A stretch of 64,000 nt of DNA, from NCBI GenBank assembly GCA_009760855.2, contig WPIO01000007.1, forward strand, positions 8,939,001-9,003,000, in the 5' to 3' direction. Of the stretch, positions 1 through 12,529 are shown piece after piece (position 1 is the stretch's first letter; the number at the start of each line of letters is the position of its first letter). Below the pieces are notes generated by a model. The model saw only the letters and a program-made list of their open reading frames with translations. It made no database searches and was not told the origin of the DNA. A program made the position numbers and the translations under genes. The DNA is from Cristatella mucedo (taxonomy: Eukaryota > Bryozoa > Phylactolaemata > Cristatellidae).

Positions 1-480
1 TTAGATCAATAGAGTGTGAGCAACAAAGACTCCGTACTGCCACTCCTGACCAAGACACTGGAACGACAAGTGGCAGACTAGCTAATCTCTTTTATTGAAA
101 CTTCAAACCATGCAGGTTCCAGTAATCACTCTATGGAGTCAGCATTGCTTCAGGTGCATGTACCTTCTCAGGAATGCAGATTTATGTAGTCTCACTGCTT
201 GTTTGCTTGATCTTTTGGCATCGGTTGATCCTGTTGATCCCCAAGTCATGCTCGAGAGCTTTTTATCTCACCTGGGCATCATTGGCACAACACTGCAATG
301 GTTCAGGTCCTATCTCAGTGGGGGAGAAGCTCCAGAGTATTGACATCAACGGGCAACAATCGACCGAGAAACAACTTACGTACGTAGTACCCGAGGGCTC
401 TGAGCTTGGACTGCAGATGCACGAAATCTAGGTCTCCTGTTCCAAAGTGACCTTTCACTAAACGATCACATCAGTGCATG
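1..480 (+). mobile_element. LINE-B fragment, reverse transcriptase core, broken
   Basis: Degenerate RT sequence of the LINE-B family, split over two frames. It matches the stretch at 18536-18900 (start of RT, 'VPAVITLWSQ' region through 'QWFRSYLS'). It then jumps at about 420 to the post-RT segment ('FQSDLSLNDHI'), so part of the catalytic core is deleted. It lies downstream of the last NIFK exon seen in the window. Confidence 0.75.
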
Positions 481-767
481 CCTGACTCAGTAGGCTGACT
501 CAGTTTGAAAACTGCTAGAGGACTACATTGGACACAGCAAATGCTGCACTCACAGAACCGGATCAAGCATGAGCAAACATGTACCACGATAGTCCTAAGC
601 AGACAATCGAGCACAGATTCAGGGAAAAACTATTGCCCGATATGAAAGTTCTTTGGCAGACCACGAAATCATATTTGGCCAATTACTATTCCCGAGCATA
701 TGAACAACCATATGCAGAGTAAAACCAAGCACCACTCAGCAATTATTGAGGTAAATAATAAACTTAC

Positions 768-982
768 GACGTCAAAATTATAGGTGATACCCTTGGCAGC
801 AAGAGCTTTTAGCTTCTTAACAGTCTTAGCAGCAAGTTTCTTAGCAGCAGCTTTCTGTTCACTATCAGTCTTTGGTTGATTGTGTCTCCGAATAGCGACA
901 GATCGTCCTACGGGCTTCTTGAACTTGCGATTACAACCTTTAAAAGTACTTTCATGGACTTTGTTACTTGGAATATATTCAC
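768..982 (-). CDS. NIFK: NIFK exon 4: RRM end and basic tail
   Basis: Acceptor TTTTAG before 982, donor GTC|GTAAGT after 768. The exon is 215 nt: two bases complete the Cys codon split with exon 3, then 71 codons, leaving phase 0. It carries the conserved NIFK block after the RRM (EYIPSNKVHESTFKG, RKFKKPVGRSV), then a K/A-rich helix and KGITYNFDV, which corresponds to KGIDYDF in the human protein. A further exon is expected. Confidence 0.92.
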
Positions 983-1860
983 CTAAAACAAAAAAATCAT
1001 GGCAGAAAATCCTAAAGAGAGCCTTCAGCAGTATCTAAAGCACTCGGGGTGTGCCTGTGCCGTCATAAATGGGGCAGAGAAGCCAACAGCCCACCACAGC
1101 ACTCATGGTGATTTATTTATATTCACGGTTAGCAACACATTAATGTATCAAGAATAGCAACACTAAGGCAGACTAATGACAGGACTTATATGAGAATTAT
1201 ACTAAATACACTCTCAACAATCTAGAGAGATCACTGCACTCATTCCTCTACCCTTCGACATAGGAAGGCCAAGGCTAAAGACCAAAGGCCACCCAATATG
1301 CATTGGAGAAGAGAACTCTCAGGAAGCTAAACGCCAATGACTGCAACTAATGACTCAGTAAGCTTAATTTAGACAAGCAACTACATTTACAGGTAACTCT
1401 CTGGGCACAGAAAATACTTGCACTTGCTTAACGATGTAAACCCAACAGATTATCCCTCTCACTCCCTCTCTCTCCCTCTCTGTGCAACCCCAACTAAAAT
1501 CATATAAATCCTGCTCTACCATGGCCGCAGTCAGCAGCCTGGTATTAAATTCTATTTGCATAAAATGCTGCATTTAAACAAACGATATTTACAATATCAC
1601 AGCCAGCTCCAGCAATGTAAGTAAACACAGTCTCAATACCACAAGCAACATTTTTTCTACTGATAAACGAATGGCAGCTGAACTCAAAAATTAAGCAGTA
1701 TTACCGAAAGACTTGTCATATCTGAAATGCTCATGCAAGTAATACCAATGACACATCAGCTAATAACAGAAAAGAATTTACACTCTGAGGCTGCATTTAC
1801 AGTGTTAATAAAACACTGCATGCTAACATCTGACTACTGAAGGCAACAACACAGTCGATT
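983..1860. other. NIFK intron 3 part, nothing recognised
   Basis: Intron sequence with a CT-rich patch near 1455-1485. I see no convincing exon and no member of the local repeat families. Confidence 0.5.
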
Positions 1861-1868
1861 TGGTTTAT

Positions 1869-1869
<1 letters not shown>

Positions 1870-1964
<95 letters not shown>
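1870..1964. repeat. (TG)n microsatellite
   Basis: About 47 uninterrupted GT units inside the NIFK intron. The open frames over it (poly-VC, poly-TH) are artefacts of the repeat. Confidence 0.98.
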
Positions 1965-1966
<2 letters not shown>

Positions 1967-2061
1967 TTGGCAGACAAATGCTCAGGTAATGCGAAAGAAG
2001 CCCGTTCAGAATGAACGCCCGTTCAGAATGAAGCAACACAAGCACGGCAAGGCATTGCCCC

Positions 2062-2216
2062 CCTCTTCACTCAAGAGGTAAGGTAATCTTCACGACCCGG
2101 GTCGTGGGTTTGAGTCTTGCAGTGGGCGATCTTTTATTGTCTACTGCATGCGGTGGCAATAGCCGTTAACACTCTGCTGTTGCTATATAAATGAGATTGT
2201 TAAATCAGCTATTTTT
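2062..2216 (+). mobile_element. SINE2 (tRNA-derived), 5' part worn
   Basis: It shares the SINE2 body with copies at 14047, 26470 and 42045: TTCACGACC...GTCGTGGGTTTGAGTC (box B-like), a GTGGGCGAT linker, GGCAATAGCCGTTAA and a 3' end CTATATAAATGAG...AATCAGCT. Confidence 0.85.
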
Positions 2217-2587
2217 TGTTATTGAACTTCTGATATAGTTTAATACAGAGTTGCAGCAGTGCAAGCACGCATTAGTTTCGAGTGCCTGTGATTTGGTGGT
2301 CCTACAATGGAGCTTATAACGAACTGGTTGGATAAAGGAAGCCAAAGCATTTTCACTGGTCAACAAACTTTTACAAAAGTCATGTTACTGAAATAAAATT
2401 ATTCATTCTTATCAATTTTTGCGCTCAACACGAATATAACAAGTCAACTGCAAAATTGGCTCTACTTTTTTATAATCTGCAATAAAGGAGTGTCTATATG
2501 CCAATCTTGGCGGCCACAACCACTATTGCATGCAAAGAGTTTAGGAACTAAGCAGCAGGAAAGGGGAGCATCTGCCGAACTAGCTGT

Positions 2588-2993
2588 TAATAATAATAAC
2601 AACAACAATAAACTTGATAAAGCACCCTCAGAGAACTCAATCTCTCTCTCGGTGCTTTACATTTGCTGCAAAGGAAACGCGATCGAATGGTGAGTGGTAT
2701 CATGCTTGATAAACAACATGAATAACATGGTTAGGGTTGACATGCACAGGGTCAGCATGCAAGTGTGGTTAGTGGCAGCATGAACAGTGTCAGCACGCAC
2801 AAGCACATAAAGGACGAATCATAGGGACCCACTAAATGCTATCCTAAATAAGTGTGTTTAAGTTCTTTTTAAATGTGGTCAAGTCAGGGGATGTTCTGAC
2901 ACAAGTCGGGAGGGATTTCCAGACTTTGGGAGCATACGAACTAAGTGCACGGTCTTAAAAGGATTTGAGTATTGGTAAACAGTCAGATTCCGA
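2588..2993 (-). mobile_element. LINE-B 3' end
   Basis: Starts with an AAT-rich tail, then the reverse complement of the LINE-B terminal hairpin, the 3' UTR with its spaced GCATGCTGAC-type motifs, and the last codons of the ORF. A second copy follows directly at 2994 in the same orientation. Confidence 0.88.
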
Positions 2994-3500
2994 AAATAAT
3001 AATAATAATGCACTTGATAAAGCGCCCTCAGAGAACTTAATCTCTCTAGGCTCTTTACATTTGCTGCAAAGGGAAATGCAATTGAATGGTGAGTAAAATC
3101 ATGCTTGAAAAACAAACAAAATGAATAACATGGTTAGGGGTGACATGCACAGGGTCAGCATGCAAATGTGGTAGGTGGCAGCATGCACAGTGTCAGCACG
3201 CATAAGCACATCAAGGACGAATCACAGGGACCCACTAAATGCTGTCCTAAATAGGTGTGTTTTTAAGTTCTTTTCAAATGTGGTCAGGTCAGGGGATGTT
3301 CTGCAGTTGGGAGGGAGTTCCAGGCTTTGAGAGCATACGAACTAAAAGCAGGTGGTACGATGCTTGGCCTGGTGGGGGAGTAGATCTGAGAGATAGGCTG
3401 GAGCAAAAGAATGAAGTGACCTAAAAGTGAGCGACAAAACCTTGAAGTCGATCTGTTGCTTGACTGGTAGCCAGTGCAGGTCGGCAAGAAGTGGTGTGAT
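2994..3500 (-). mobile_element. LINE-B 3' end, second tandem copy
   Basis: (AAT)5 tail at 2994-3009, the hairpin and 3' UTR, then antisense coding sequence for the LINE-B C-terminus (HRTT, YLSDLLPHQAK, DLHWLPVKQ). Small indels break the frame. Confidence 0.88.
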
Positions 3501-3859
3501 GTGGTTGAAAGTATGAGTCGGTAAGAATGATTCTTTCAGCAATTTTCAGTTAAACAGCTCATAGTGGTGGAAGCTACTGCAACAACAGATTACTCCAGCT
3601 AGCTTTCTAGCCGATGAGCATACATAGCCTGCTACAAGCTAGAAGGAGTAGAGCAGCAGGTAGCTGACCCAAGCACAGTGATAAGTATCTTTCACTTCAC
3701 GATCCGGATAGTGGGCTGACTCCAACAACAGGCAAAATGTACCCCAGCCTTCTCCGTCCTGTTGAATCTGGTTATACTAACCAGCCTGAAATCCTCTAGC
3801 TACCATGGCTTCAGTTCCTAATCACCTAAGCCTCAAAACTCGGAACCGACTGACATCCC

Positions 3860-4014
3860 GTGCTGGGTTGGTCCAGCGGTTAAGGTGCTCGCCCCGACTA
3901 AGGTCTGGCTGAGGTCGTGGGCTCGAGCCCTGAGGCATATGTGAAGCGCCTGAATAGAGATTTAGTTCTCTTTGGGGGCTATACAAATGAATTATGTTAT
4001 TATTATATTATTAT
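3860..4014 (+). mobile_element. SINE1 (tRNA-derived)
   Basis: tRNA-like head with box A-like GGTCCAGCGGTTAAGG and box B-like GTGGGCTCGAGCCC. Then comes the 3' block GTGAAGCGCCTGAATAGAGA...GTTCTCT...CTATACAAATGAATT and an ATT-rich tail. Seven or more related copies lie in the window. Confidence 0.9.
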
Positions 4015-4130
4015 CCCGTGACTTGACATTTAAGCAAAGCTACAAATATACCTGCTCCTTTTAAGCATCTGCTTTGTCCATGCGATTTATTCTTTCGTCG
4101 CTTGTGTACACTTCACTTGGGCATGTTGGT

Positions 4131-4912
4131 AATAATAATAATAATAATAATAATGCACTTGATAAAGTGCCCTCAGAGAACTCAATCTCTCTCTAGGCGC
4201 TTTACATTTGTGCAAAGGGAAATGCAATTGAATGGTGAGTAATATCCTGCTTGATAAACAAACAAAATGAATAACATGGTTAGGGGTGACATGCATAGGG
4301 TCAGCATGTAAATGTGGTTAGTGGCAGCATGCACAGTGTCAGCACGCATAAGCACATCAAGGACGAATCATAGGGACCCACTAAATGCTATCCTAAATAA
4401 GTGTGTTTAAGTTCTTTTTAAATGTGGTCAAGTCAGGAGATGTTGTTCTGACGAAAGTCGGGAGGGATTTCCAGGCTTTGGGAGCATACGAACTACGGGC
4501 ATGGTCTCTAAAGGATTTGAGGTTTGTACGAGGTATTTGTAGACTGTTGGATTCCGAAAAGCGTGTGGTACGATGCGTGGCCTGGTGGGGGAGTAGATCT
4601 GAGAGATAGGCTGGAGCCAAAGAATGAAGGGACCTAAAAGTAAGCGACAAAACCTTGAAGTCAATCCGTTGCTTGACTGATAGCCAGTGTAGGTCGGCGA
4701 GAAGTGGTGTGATGTGGCAACTGCGAAGCTCACGACAGACAAGCCTAGCTGCAGAGTTTTGCACCAGCTGCAATCGCCTGATCGCACATGCCGGTAGGCC
4801 AGTAAGCAGTGAGTTGTAGAAGTCGAGACGTGATGTCACGAAAGCATGGACCAACTTAATCGTGGAATCCTTATTTAAACAAGCCCGAATTAACACTAAT
4901 CACTTGACATAC
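4131..4912 (-). mobile_element. LINE-B C-terminal ORF and 3' UTR
   Basis: (AAT)n tail at 4131-4154. The antisense frame over 4393-4896 is open for 167 codons and encodes the post-RT region (ARLVCRELRS, DLHWLSVKQRIDFKVLSL, YAPKAWKSLP). The element is 5'-truncated and sits in the NIFK intron in gene orientation. Confidence 0.9.
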
Positions 4913-6139
4913 TTCCTTTCTAGTCTGCATGAAGAGTGAGAGATTTAGTCCTCTGAGCGTACTGCCTTATAATTAGTATTAGTGTTGCTAGTTGTAGTAG
5001 TATTCTTAATTGCTCATGGCAAGCAGGGCGAAAATCCTCAAGGCTCTCCTACCACAGTTTAATTGAGGCTGATGAATTAGCTGATCTTGCCTTTACAATT
5101 TTGCAAAACGGCATGTGGCTAGCTGATATCTTTTCCACGTATGCTTAAAGATTTAACACCTGCTTTGGGCTTGAGGGCTTTCGCATGCTTACTCAAGCAA
5201 TAAACATGCAGGTCGTGCAGGTTGTTCTCTACAGTTCTTTAGCCCGCACGTGGTAAAATGTGATTACAATTTTTGCCGCTGGTATAACAGAGCTAAACTG
5301 CTTAATTCCTTTCTTTTTCAGTATCAGTTAGAACGATAGATGCCAATCAACTTCTTCAAACCGAACAAGGCTGTATCAACACACTACGCTTGCCAACCAA
5401 AACAAATAAAAACGCTACATGAACATGCAGGTCAATCCACGCCTGTACCAGCAGGGCCGTGGAAGGCTTGGTCCATGAGCAGCCGAATAAATAACTACCA
5501 ATAAAGATGCAAAGGTGGCCTCCACTGCCCGTGTCATTTTCACCTTTCTTCAAGGTTTCATCTCATGCTAAAGCATTTATATTCATTTAAAATCCAGTCT
5601 AGATCAGTCTGGAATTCTGCTGCTCATTAATTGCACTTTTTCTTGCCTGGCAACAAGATGCTTATAATTAATGCAAAACTATGCAGTTGGGCTCGTCTGC
5701 AATTAACGTCACAACAGCTATATCATGCCACTTCACATCAGCCAGCAATTAATTCCCTATCAAGAAGTTTATTGTTGAGTCATTCACTTGTAGGTGCCGT
5801 CATTCTCTTATTTCGGTGTACCTATCTGAAATACTTTATAGTCGGGATTTGATTTGCATCGTACAGCCTGCTCTTTTGACTGAAGATGAATTTGGGGATA
5901 CAATTGAGCATGTTGTCACTAACCAATAGGCATGCTTCCTTCATAGTATACGTTTGAGTGCTTAGAAAAAGATTCAGTTCTCTCATTTAGATCTGCGTGC
6001 TATAAACATGTTTAATCATTATTTATATTCTTGGTTTTATTTAAGTTGGCCTTTTCTTTACGGTCCCCACGTTGCACTTACAGCAGTAAGCTCTGCAGTA
6101 GGCTCCGCAGTAAGGAAGAATGGCGAGAAAATGGTTAAA
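4913..6139. other. NIFK intron, no feature recognised
   Basis: Ordinary AT-rich intron sequence. The short open frames here show no domain, no supporting splice sites and no repeat-family match. Confidence 0.45.
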
Positions 6140-6560
6140 AAATTAGCCCAATAATCGAATATTGTTCAAGCTAACTGTATAAGTTAAACATGGTAGAAAT
6201 GGGATCGGAAGTTCTGACGACTTCCACATAAAAGAAAAAAGGGTATGCAAACCTTGTTTAATCTGGATGTAAACCAGAACCAACACATATACAAATAACA
6301 AATGAACCAATCTCTGCATTACAGCCCCAACTTTTTGGACCGACCTTAGTAGATCGAGGTCCGTGTGATAAGCTTGTTGAGGTTCATGCTTATGACTTGT
6401 ATACAGGTTCACTTGAAGTGTAGCTTTGTGCCTTGTAAATTCCATAATCAACCAGTGAAATTTGAAATGTGAACTCAGCTCTGCTTGTACAGCATTGTGT
6501 TAGCTTATTCCTGATTTCAGTTGAATAAGTTTAGCTACAAATGGGAAATTAAGCTCTAGG
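6140..6560. repeat. Repeat C, copy 1 (unclassified)
   Basis: Matches 36520-36985 and 39838-40175 over long collinear stretches: AACATG.TAGAAATGGGATC, CTGGATGTAAACCAGAA, CCGA..TCTGCAT, TTCATGCTTATGACTT, GCTTTGTGCCTTGTAAATTCC and GATTTCAGTTGAATAAG. I see no tRNA head, RT or clear terminal repeats. Confidence 0.8.
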
Positions 6561-6835
6561 ACGTTTGATATGTTTGATTAATGTTCTAAAGTGACTTTCA
6601 ACAGATAACACATCAGCACGGGAGCATCTTAAGATATGCGACCCCTTTTTCAACCAATCTTGGTTGTTGCTCAGTGTAGGCTCTACACACTAAGGTGTAA
6701 TAAAGCTACGGCCGAATCTAGGCATACGATAAAACAAGATAGCCTTAATTCATGTAACTTGAGCAAACTAACATAAATTAGTAGGAATAATGTAGTTGTT
6801 ATCAATCAAGGATGAAAACAGAAAGTGGAACTCAC

Positions 6836-6944
6836 ATTTTAACAGACGGTGAAACATCAGGTAATTGTTCATGGTCTCCGCAGCAATCTTGGCTACTTCA
6901 TCATATTCAAACTCGATAAAAGCATAACCCTTAATGTTGCCCGT
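6836..6944 (-). CDS. NIFK: NIFK exon 3: RNP1 half of the RRM
   Basis: 109 nt with acceptor TTTTAG and donor T|GTGAGT, leaving one base (phase 1) for the Cys completed in exon 4. Encodes residues 90-125. It contains the RNP1 motif KGYAFIEF and the NIFK-specific [14 protein letters not shown], very close to the vertebrate protein. Confidence 0.95.
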
Positions 6945-7278
6945 CTAAAACATAATAAAGCAAGGGAGTAGCTTCAATGCAACCACAATAAAGCAGCTTC
7001 AATGTGCAACGACTATTTGCATTAGCTTACCACAAAAAATACCGCAACACACTACACACAACAATCTACTCGTTTCGAAGAGGGCAGGGTAATGAAACCT
7101 TTTTTTTTTACACAGGATAGCCAAATGAAGGGGTTGCTGAAATGAAGATTATGTAAGCTAGTAGCATCAAATGCAATTGCATCTCTAAGATCAGCTTATA
7201 ATCCAAATGCATTAAAGCAACAGTTCGAATAAACTGACTTCTTCAATGAACAGTGTACTAACATGTAAAATCTCTTAC

Positions 7279-7413
7279 CTTTTTACTGCGTGCAATTCGA
7301 AGCCTATTAATCGTCCCAAACTGACTAAAATACCTCTGCATCTGCTCTTCATAAAAGCCGTGAGGAATGTGACCGACATATACAACACCAGCTACTGGCG
7401 GGCCAGCCTTAGC
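7279..7413 (-). CDS. NIFK: NIFK exon 2: RNP2 half of the RRM
   Basis: 135 nt, 45 codons, phase 0 at both ends. Acceptor TTGCAG|GCT, donor AAAAAG|GTAAGA. It contains RNP2 (VVYVGHIP) and the first helix and second strand (QRYFSQFGTINRLRIARSKK), which match the NIFK RRM. Confidence 0.95.
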
Positions 7414-7539
7414 CTGCAACAAATAATGCAAATGCATGCTAAACTGATTATAATAACTGATAACAATACATGTGTGTAGCAGCCTAGGAGAACTAAATCC
7501 CTGTGTGTGCACCTTACTTATGCTAGAAAGGGAGCATGT

Positions 7540-8215
7540 CACTTGGTTAGTGATAACATGCACAGTAGCAGCATGCATAAGCACACACAGGACAAAGGAC
7601 AAAAATCAAGCAAACACTGAGGAATAGTTGGGGTTTGTTGCTATTTTTAAATGCCGTCAAGTCAGCATGAAGTGAGTCGGCAGTGAGTGCAATGCTTTGA
7701 AAGCCCGGTAGGAAAGTACCGGACAGGAAGTACCTCCAATGCTTTGACAACATATGAGTTGAAGGCAAGGTTTCAAAGAATTCGAAGGTTGGTTACACGC
7801 ACAGCTAAACGATTTGAGCTGCAAGAGCAGATGGTACAATACAAAGCCAGAGATAGAACTATTTCGGATAGCTATTATGAAGTAAGAGCTTGAAGAAAGC
7901 TTAACATTAGTGACAGAACCTTACAGTCGTTACGCTGCTTGATGAGGAGCCGGTGCATATCAGTGTGAAGTGATGGCAGTTACAACCTTTACAAAAAAAA
8001 GCAGGCACAATTTTGCAGCGACTATAAGCATCTTATTGCATGTACAGAAAGGGCTACAGGAAGTGAGTTATAGAAGTCTAAAAGGGATTTCAATAATGCA
8101 GGGTCCAGCTTGGCTATGGTACCTGATCTAAGCAGACCCAAATTTTGGTTATGGTGGATAAGAGAAATCGGCAGACTTGACTGTAGAGCAGAGTTATGAC
8201 GGTTAGACCAACGTC
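7540..8215 (-). mobile_element. Old LINE-B C-terminal fragment
   Basis: Antisense remnant with the order of the LINE-B 3' half: 3' UTR motifs at 7550-7620, then the C-terminal ORF, now full of stops. Much more diverged than the copies at 18 and 25 kb. Confidence 0.7.
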
Positions 8216-9774
8216 AAAAGTCAATATAAAATATGCCGAACAAGTACTTTAAACAAATATGGCATTATAATCAATTTCTAAGGAAAAGCAGATACTGAAT
8301 ACTGCTTGAATTAGGGGTACTACAAAACCAGCAAAAATCATAGCACCAAAGGTGTTTTGAGACTGAGAACATCATGATCACATAAGGAGTTTACAATACC
8401 AATTGCCCCTTTAATGCAAAGGTTATTTAATATTAGCATGGTAAAACGGTACGAACTGTAAGTCGATACCATAGTGACATCTTGTTACTTATTTTCACTT
8501 TACAAGGTTCAGATTGTTGTTGCTATATCGTATACACCTGTTAAGGTAGTTTGAAACTGCAGAAATGATGACTTTTGCCTTTTGCTGTATTGTTCCAAAA
8601 GCAACTAGTTTGTAAGCTTAAAATTGCAGCAAAACGCTGACATTATTAAGATATCCACGAGCGCTGTAAAAGAGTTGTCTCATTATCTGCAGCTAAAAGC
8701 AAATCATGCTATTTTGACAAAGTCTTGATTTAGGAATTTCCTATGCAAACTGTACGTCGAGACAATACTTCTATATCTCCAGCAACTCCTAATTTAAGTT
8801 TAGCGCCAAAGCCTGTCCGCAAATGGGCGTATCTTGTAAAACTACCCACCGATTTAAGACATTTAAACCTGGTCATCGAAGCAAAGATAGAGTGATGACA
8901 CCAATGCATCAGTAGGTGGATCATAAACAATACGGCTTGTCGTGCTTATCTGGGCATTTCAAGGTAATTCACAGTCTCTTAGCTTTGTAATACGTTATGA
9001 TGTTCCAAGGCACTAATCTATCTCAGAGTCACACATCGTGCTGAACCCCAATCTAAAATCTACAGGGTTTTTAAATCCGAGGCGATTCAAAAGGATGCAC
9101 TCTCAGGTTCACTTTCGAACATTGGTGTCATTAACCACCACAAGCTCCTGCAGACCTAGGCTTACTCATCGACTAGTGTCGTGGGTTTCAAACACCAGCA
9201 TGCTACCTAGATATGGGACTGCCTGTATAGTGTAGGAAAACGAGTTCGTTGTCAATTAGAAAACGCGGTCAGGTTCGACAGTATTTATTTGCCACCGTAG
9301 AAGGAATCGTATGATAGCTCACAAAACACAATCCTCGATCGACTTCCATATCAAACTTCAGGCTTTTAAAAATAATACAGATTCTGGGGCCTCCTCGGAC
9401 CTTAACGAGCAGGGGGCAACATAACTATTTCAGGAGCTCATCTTTCGCCAGAGGAACCTAAAACGAGATACAGAAACCTCATCCTGGAACTTCCAGATGG
9501 GTGTAGCAAGTCTGCATCTGCACACCCTTTGAGGCTTACATCCATTTACTGAGCTAACGTCAGCCGTTGCTTTAGGACGAGTGGTCGGCACCAGCCCACA
9601 CACTTAGTAAGCGATCACAAACATCGGATGCCGGGACAGTGTAGCATTCGCTGATCTATGCTTTTCACGCGAACCTCGCCGCTTGAAACGGTAAGCACAA
9701 TGCGACGAACCGTTTGCTGCATTGCATACGTATATCCGAATTCATTTTATTACATCTTCCAAGAGCCGGCTAGT
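8216..9774. other. NIFK intron 1, nothing recognised
   Basis: No repeat-family match, no supported exon and no RNA gene was recognised here. Confidence 0.45.
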
Positions 9775-10375
9775 AAATAATAATAATAATAATGCATTTG
9801 ATATAGCGCCACCTGAAAACTCAATTTCTTTCTAGGCATTTTACATTTGCTGCAAAGGAAACACAATCAAATGGTAAGTGATATCATGCTTGATAAGCAA
9901 CATGAATAACACAGTTAGGGGTGACATGCACAGGGTCAGCATGCAAGTGTGGTTAGTGGCAGCATGCACAGTATCAGCAGGCATTAGCACATAAAAGAAG
10001 AATCACATTGACCCACTACATGCTGCCCTAAATAGATGCGTTTCTATTTTCTTTTTAAATGTGGACAAGTCAGATGTTGCGACACAAGTCGGGAGTGAGT
10101 TCCCAGGCTTTGGGAGCATACGAACTGAAGACACGGTCTCCAAAGAATTTGAGATTTGTACGACTTATGGTATACAGATTCCGAAAAGCGGGTGGTACGA
10201 TGCTTAACCTGGTGGGGCAGTAGATCTACAAGGGTCCTAAAAGTTAGTGACAAAACCTTGGAAGTAGATGCGTTGCTTGACTGGGAGCCAGTGCATGTCG
10301 GCGAGAAGTGGCGTGATGTGGCAACTGCAACGCTCACTACAGACAAGCCTAGCTGCAGAGTGAATACGAGTTGAA
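9775..10375 (-). mobile_element. LINE-B 3' end and C-terminus
   Basis: (AAT)n tail, terminal hairpin, 3' UTR and broken C-terminal ORF on the minus strand. Ends about 190 bp downstream of NIFK exon 1. Confidence 0.87.
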
Positions 10376-10566
10376 AAAATCCTTAGATAAGGCGCACTCG
10401 GTAAAAATGCAGAATTTTCAGAGTCTCAAGACAGATTTCGCTCCCCACTACTCGGTGAGAAGAGCTGACGGCAACAAAATGCTCTTGTAAATAGGACCGT
10501 GCGCAACGTAGAGGTCGTTGTCACGACGAAACTAGAGAACAAATAAGGCTTGAGCTAAAAATTTAC

Positions 10567-10698
10567 CTTTTTTCTAAGCTTGGTCACCTTGCTTTCAAAC
10601 TTGGCCTGGTGATCAGGGAACAATGACAAGTTTTGACCAAAACCAGCTGCCCCTTTAGGCTGAGGGCCCGAGCGTGGTCGTTTACCGGAGGCTTCCAT
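10567..10698 (-). CDS. NIFK: NIFK exon 1 with start codon
   Basis: ATG at 10698-10696, 44 codons to the donor AAAAAG|GTAAAT, phase 0. It starts MEASGKRPRSGPQPKG and ends QAKFESKVTKLRKK, a basic segment. The start is supported by the short vertebrate-like spacing to the RRM. Confidence 0.88.
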
Positions 10699-12079
10699 GT
10701 TTTAACTGTTTCTCGCCTCCACGTGCACAAGGTCAGGAGAGGTTGTGCAGTATAAGACTCAGCTAGCGGTGACTTCCGCCTTCCTGCCGTATTCCGGCTT
10801 CTGGCTCGTACTCTCATTAAACTTAGTCCAGCAGTCATGCACATACGATATTTATTCAAGGCTGCTGCTTGGTGCAGGCTTTTCGCGTATGTTTTTGCGA
10901 TCTGTTACCTGCGGCGGCATATGCTCGAGATATGTCCCCGGACGTCAGTCCGCTTACGCCAAGCTGGGACGATACTCCTGCAAATTCTGAAGTAGAATCT
11001 AGATGCTTCGGATATTTAAGTTAATCCATTCGTTCTATCCCTCCGGTTCTCTTAATTTAAGAAGAAAGGTAAATCTATAGCGCCTAGAAAGAGATTGAGT
11101 TCTCTGAGGGGGCTTTATCAAGTGTATTATTGTTATAATGATTATTCGGCGACTTGCTTGGCCAGAAATAGTAGACTAATTTATGTGCGAACAGCTGCAA
11201 TCCCGTGTAAGGGAACGGCACAGGCTACCAATGGGCTATCTAGTGCACAATAGATCGCCCGCTGAGTTCGGGAAGTGCCGTGCACTGGCTTCCTTCATCC
11301 TGGAGGAGGTAAAGGAGCAACGGTAAGCAATTGACTGGCGTTCCTACAGGTATGAATGAATACATGAGAGGATGGCTCCGAGTTCCAGCATGAATGGATT
11401 CATAAAGCAGGCTTTGCCACTGCAGATGCTATTACTGCAGCAGTGCATGTTCTAGTTTGTGTATAGTCATCAGACAGATTAGCTCGCTACGCTAGCGCTT
11501 TAGTTACTAAAAGAATCTTAAATTATGGTCAGTTGATCAATCCCGTCACCAGTTTTCGCGATAGGGACCTGATAATATAGCGCGATAAAAATTGATCCAT
11601 TATGACTGTATCCTTGTGAGTTTTATCCGAGTTCGCGAGTTATCCTAAATTGATAAATGATAATGTCAGCAATTTCACAGGAAGTATAAACCACTGGCGT
11701 GGCTACAGTAGGTGATTCTACGGAAAGCAATCCGTCAATTAATGCTGCGCAAGTCACCCTTAACAATACACTAATCTTAAATTTAAATGCAGCTGACAGT
11801 CTGCAAAATCACCTGACACGATGAGAAGGCAATTAATGAAGCGGCAGAGCCGACAACGACGCCCGGTCAATGTGTAGAGACAGCCACTCTCCACTGAATT
11901 AGAAGAATGAATCACTACGAGAAGCTCTCGACGCTAATTTTTCTTCAGCTGTGAATAATCCAGCTATATCTTTAAAATACAGCTCTACAATGTATGAATA
12001 ATGCATAGCGATTCAGTCAGGGTGGAGGGGGCAGCAGTTACAAAATCCGGGCAAATAGAAGTCATAGTTTTTAATGTGA
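10699..12079. other. Upstream of NIFK, with a LINE-B/SINE tail remnant
   Basis: This should hold the NIFK promoter, but I see no clear TATA or initiator. A plus-strand 3' tail remnant (GCGCCTAGAAAGAGATTGAG, TCTCTGAGG, GTGTATTATTG) lies at 11078-11140. The rest is unassigned. Confidence 0.5.
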
Positions 12080-12235
12080 ATATATATATATATATATATA
12101 TTGCGCCCTAAGAGAACTTAATCTTGATCCGCAATGCTTTATATATGCCGCACGGCTGGAGCCCACGACCTTGGTCGTCAAAAAGACAAGCACCTTACCC
12201 TTGAGCAATGAGTAAGCTCGCAGGTCCAGCTAAGA
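12080..12235 (-). mobile_element. SINE1 copy with (TA)n tail
   Basis: A TA tract at 12080-12102, then the reverse complement of the SINE1 tail (CCTAAGAGAACTTAATC), body and worn tRNA head with GGAGCCCACGACCTT. Confidence 0.8.
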
Positions 12236-12529
12236 AAAGTCGCTAATTCTCACGGTATCGGTGCCACAACTAATATCGATAGTACTGACACGACGGTGCA
12301 GCTACGAGAGTCATGCCTGTAATGTCAGGGAAGATACTTTATTAATTTGCTTGTGTGGCTAAAACATGAGGTCTCATAGTTGTAATTGAATTGTGCATTG
12401 AGCGTTATTGTATTGAGTTTGTCAATGCTTCGAAGATTATTCCTGGGTCAAGCGTCTTTATACTTTAAATGATTTTACAGAAATATCCAATTAAAGATTT
12501 TATTAAAGCGTTGCATTTATAATATGTAA

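Larger units (their letters stand above)
768..10698 (-). other. NIFK: NIFK gene locus (four coding exons seen, 3' end beyond the left edge)
   Basis: Orthologue of the MKI67 FHA-domain interacting nucleolar phosphoprotein, an RRM protein of the nucleolus. In yeast the homologue is Nop15, needed for pre-60S ribosome maturation. Four exons joined at GT-AG sites give 197 in-frame residues: a basic N-terminus, a single RRM (about 53-128) and a lysine-rich tail with the family block KVHESTFKGCN. Human NIFK is longer, with a serine-rich phosphorylated C-terminus and FHA-binding segment. That part is not seen; it should lie in exon(s) left of position 1, because nothing in 1-767 fits. The introns hold LINE-B, SINE and repeat C copies. 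MND1 ends 4.1 kb upstream on the same strand. Confidence 0.93.

Noticed and set aside
1797-2081. Open frames of poly-Thr-His and poly-Val-Cys
   Set aside because: They are the (TG)n microsatellite read in different frames; the same holds for 39631-39973 and 49117-49495.
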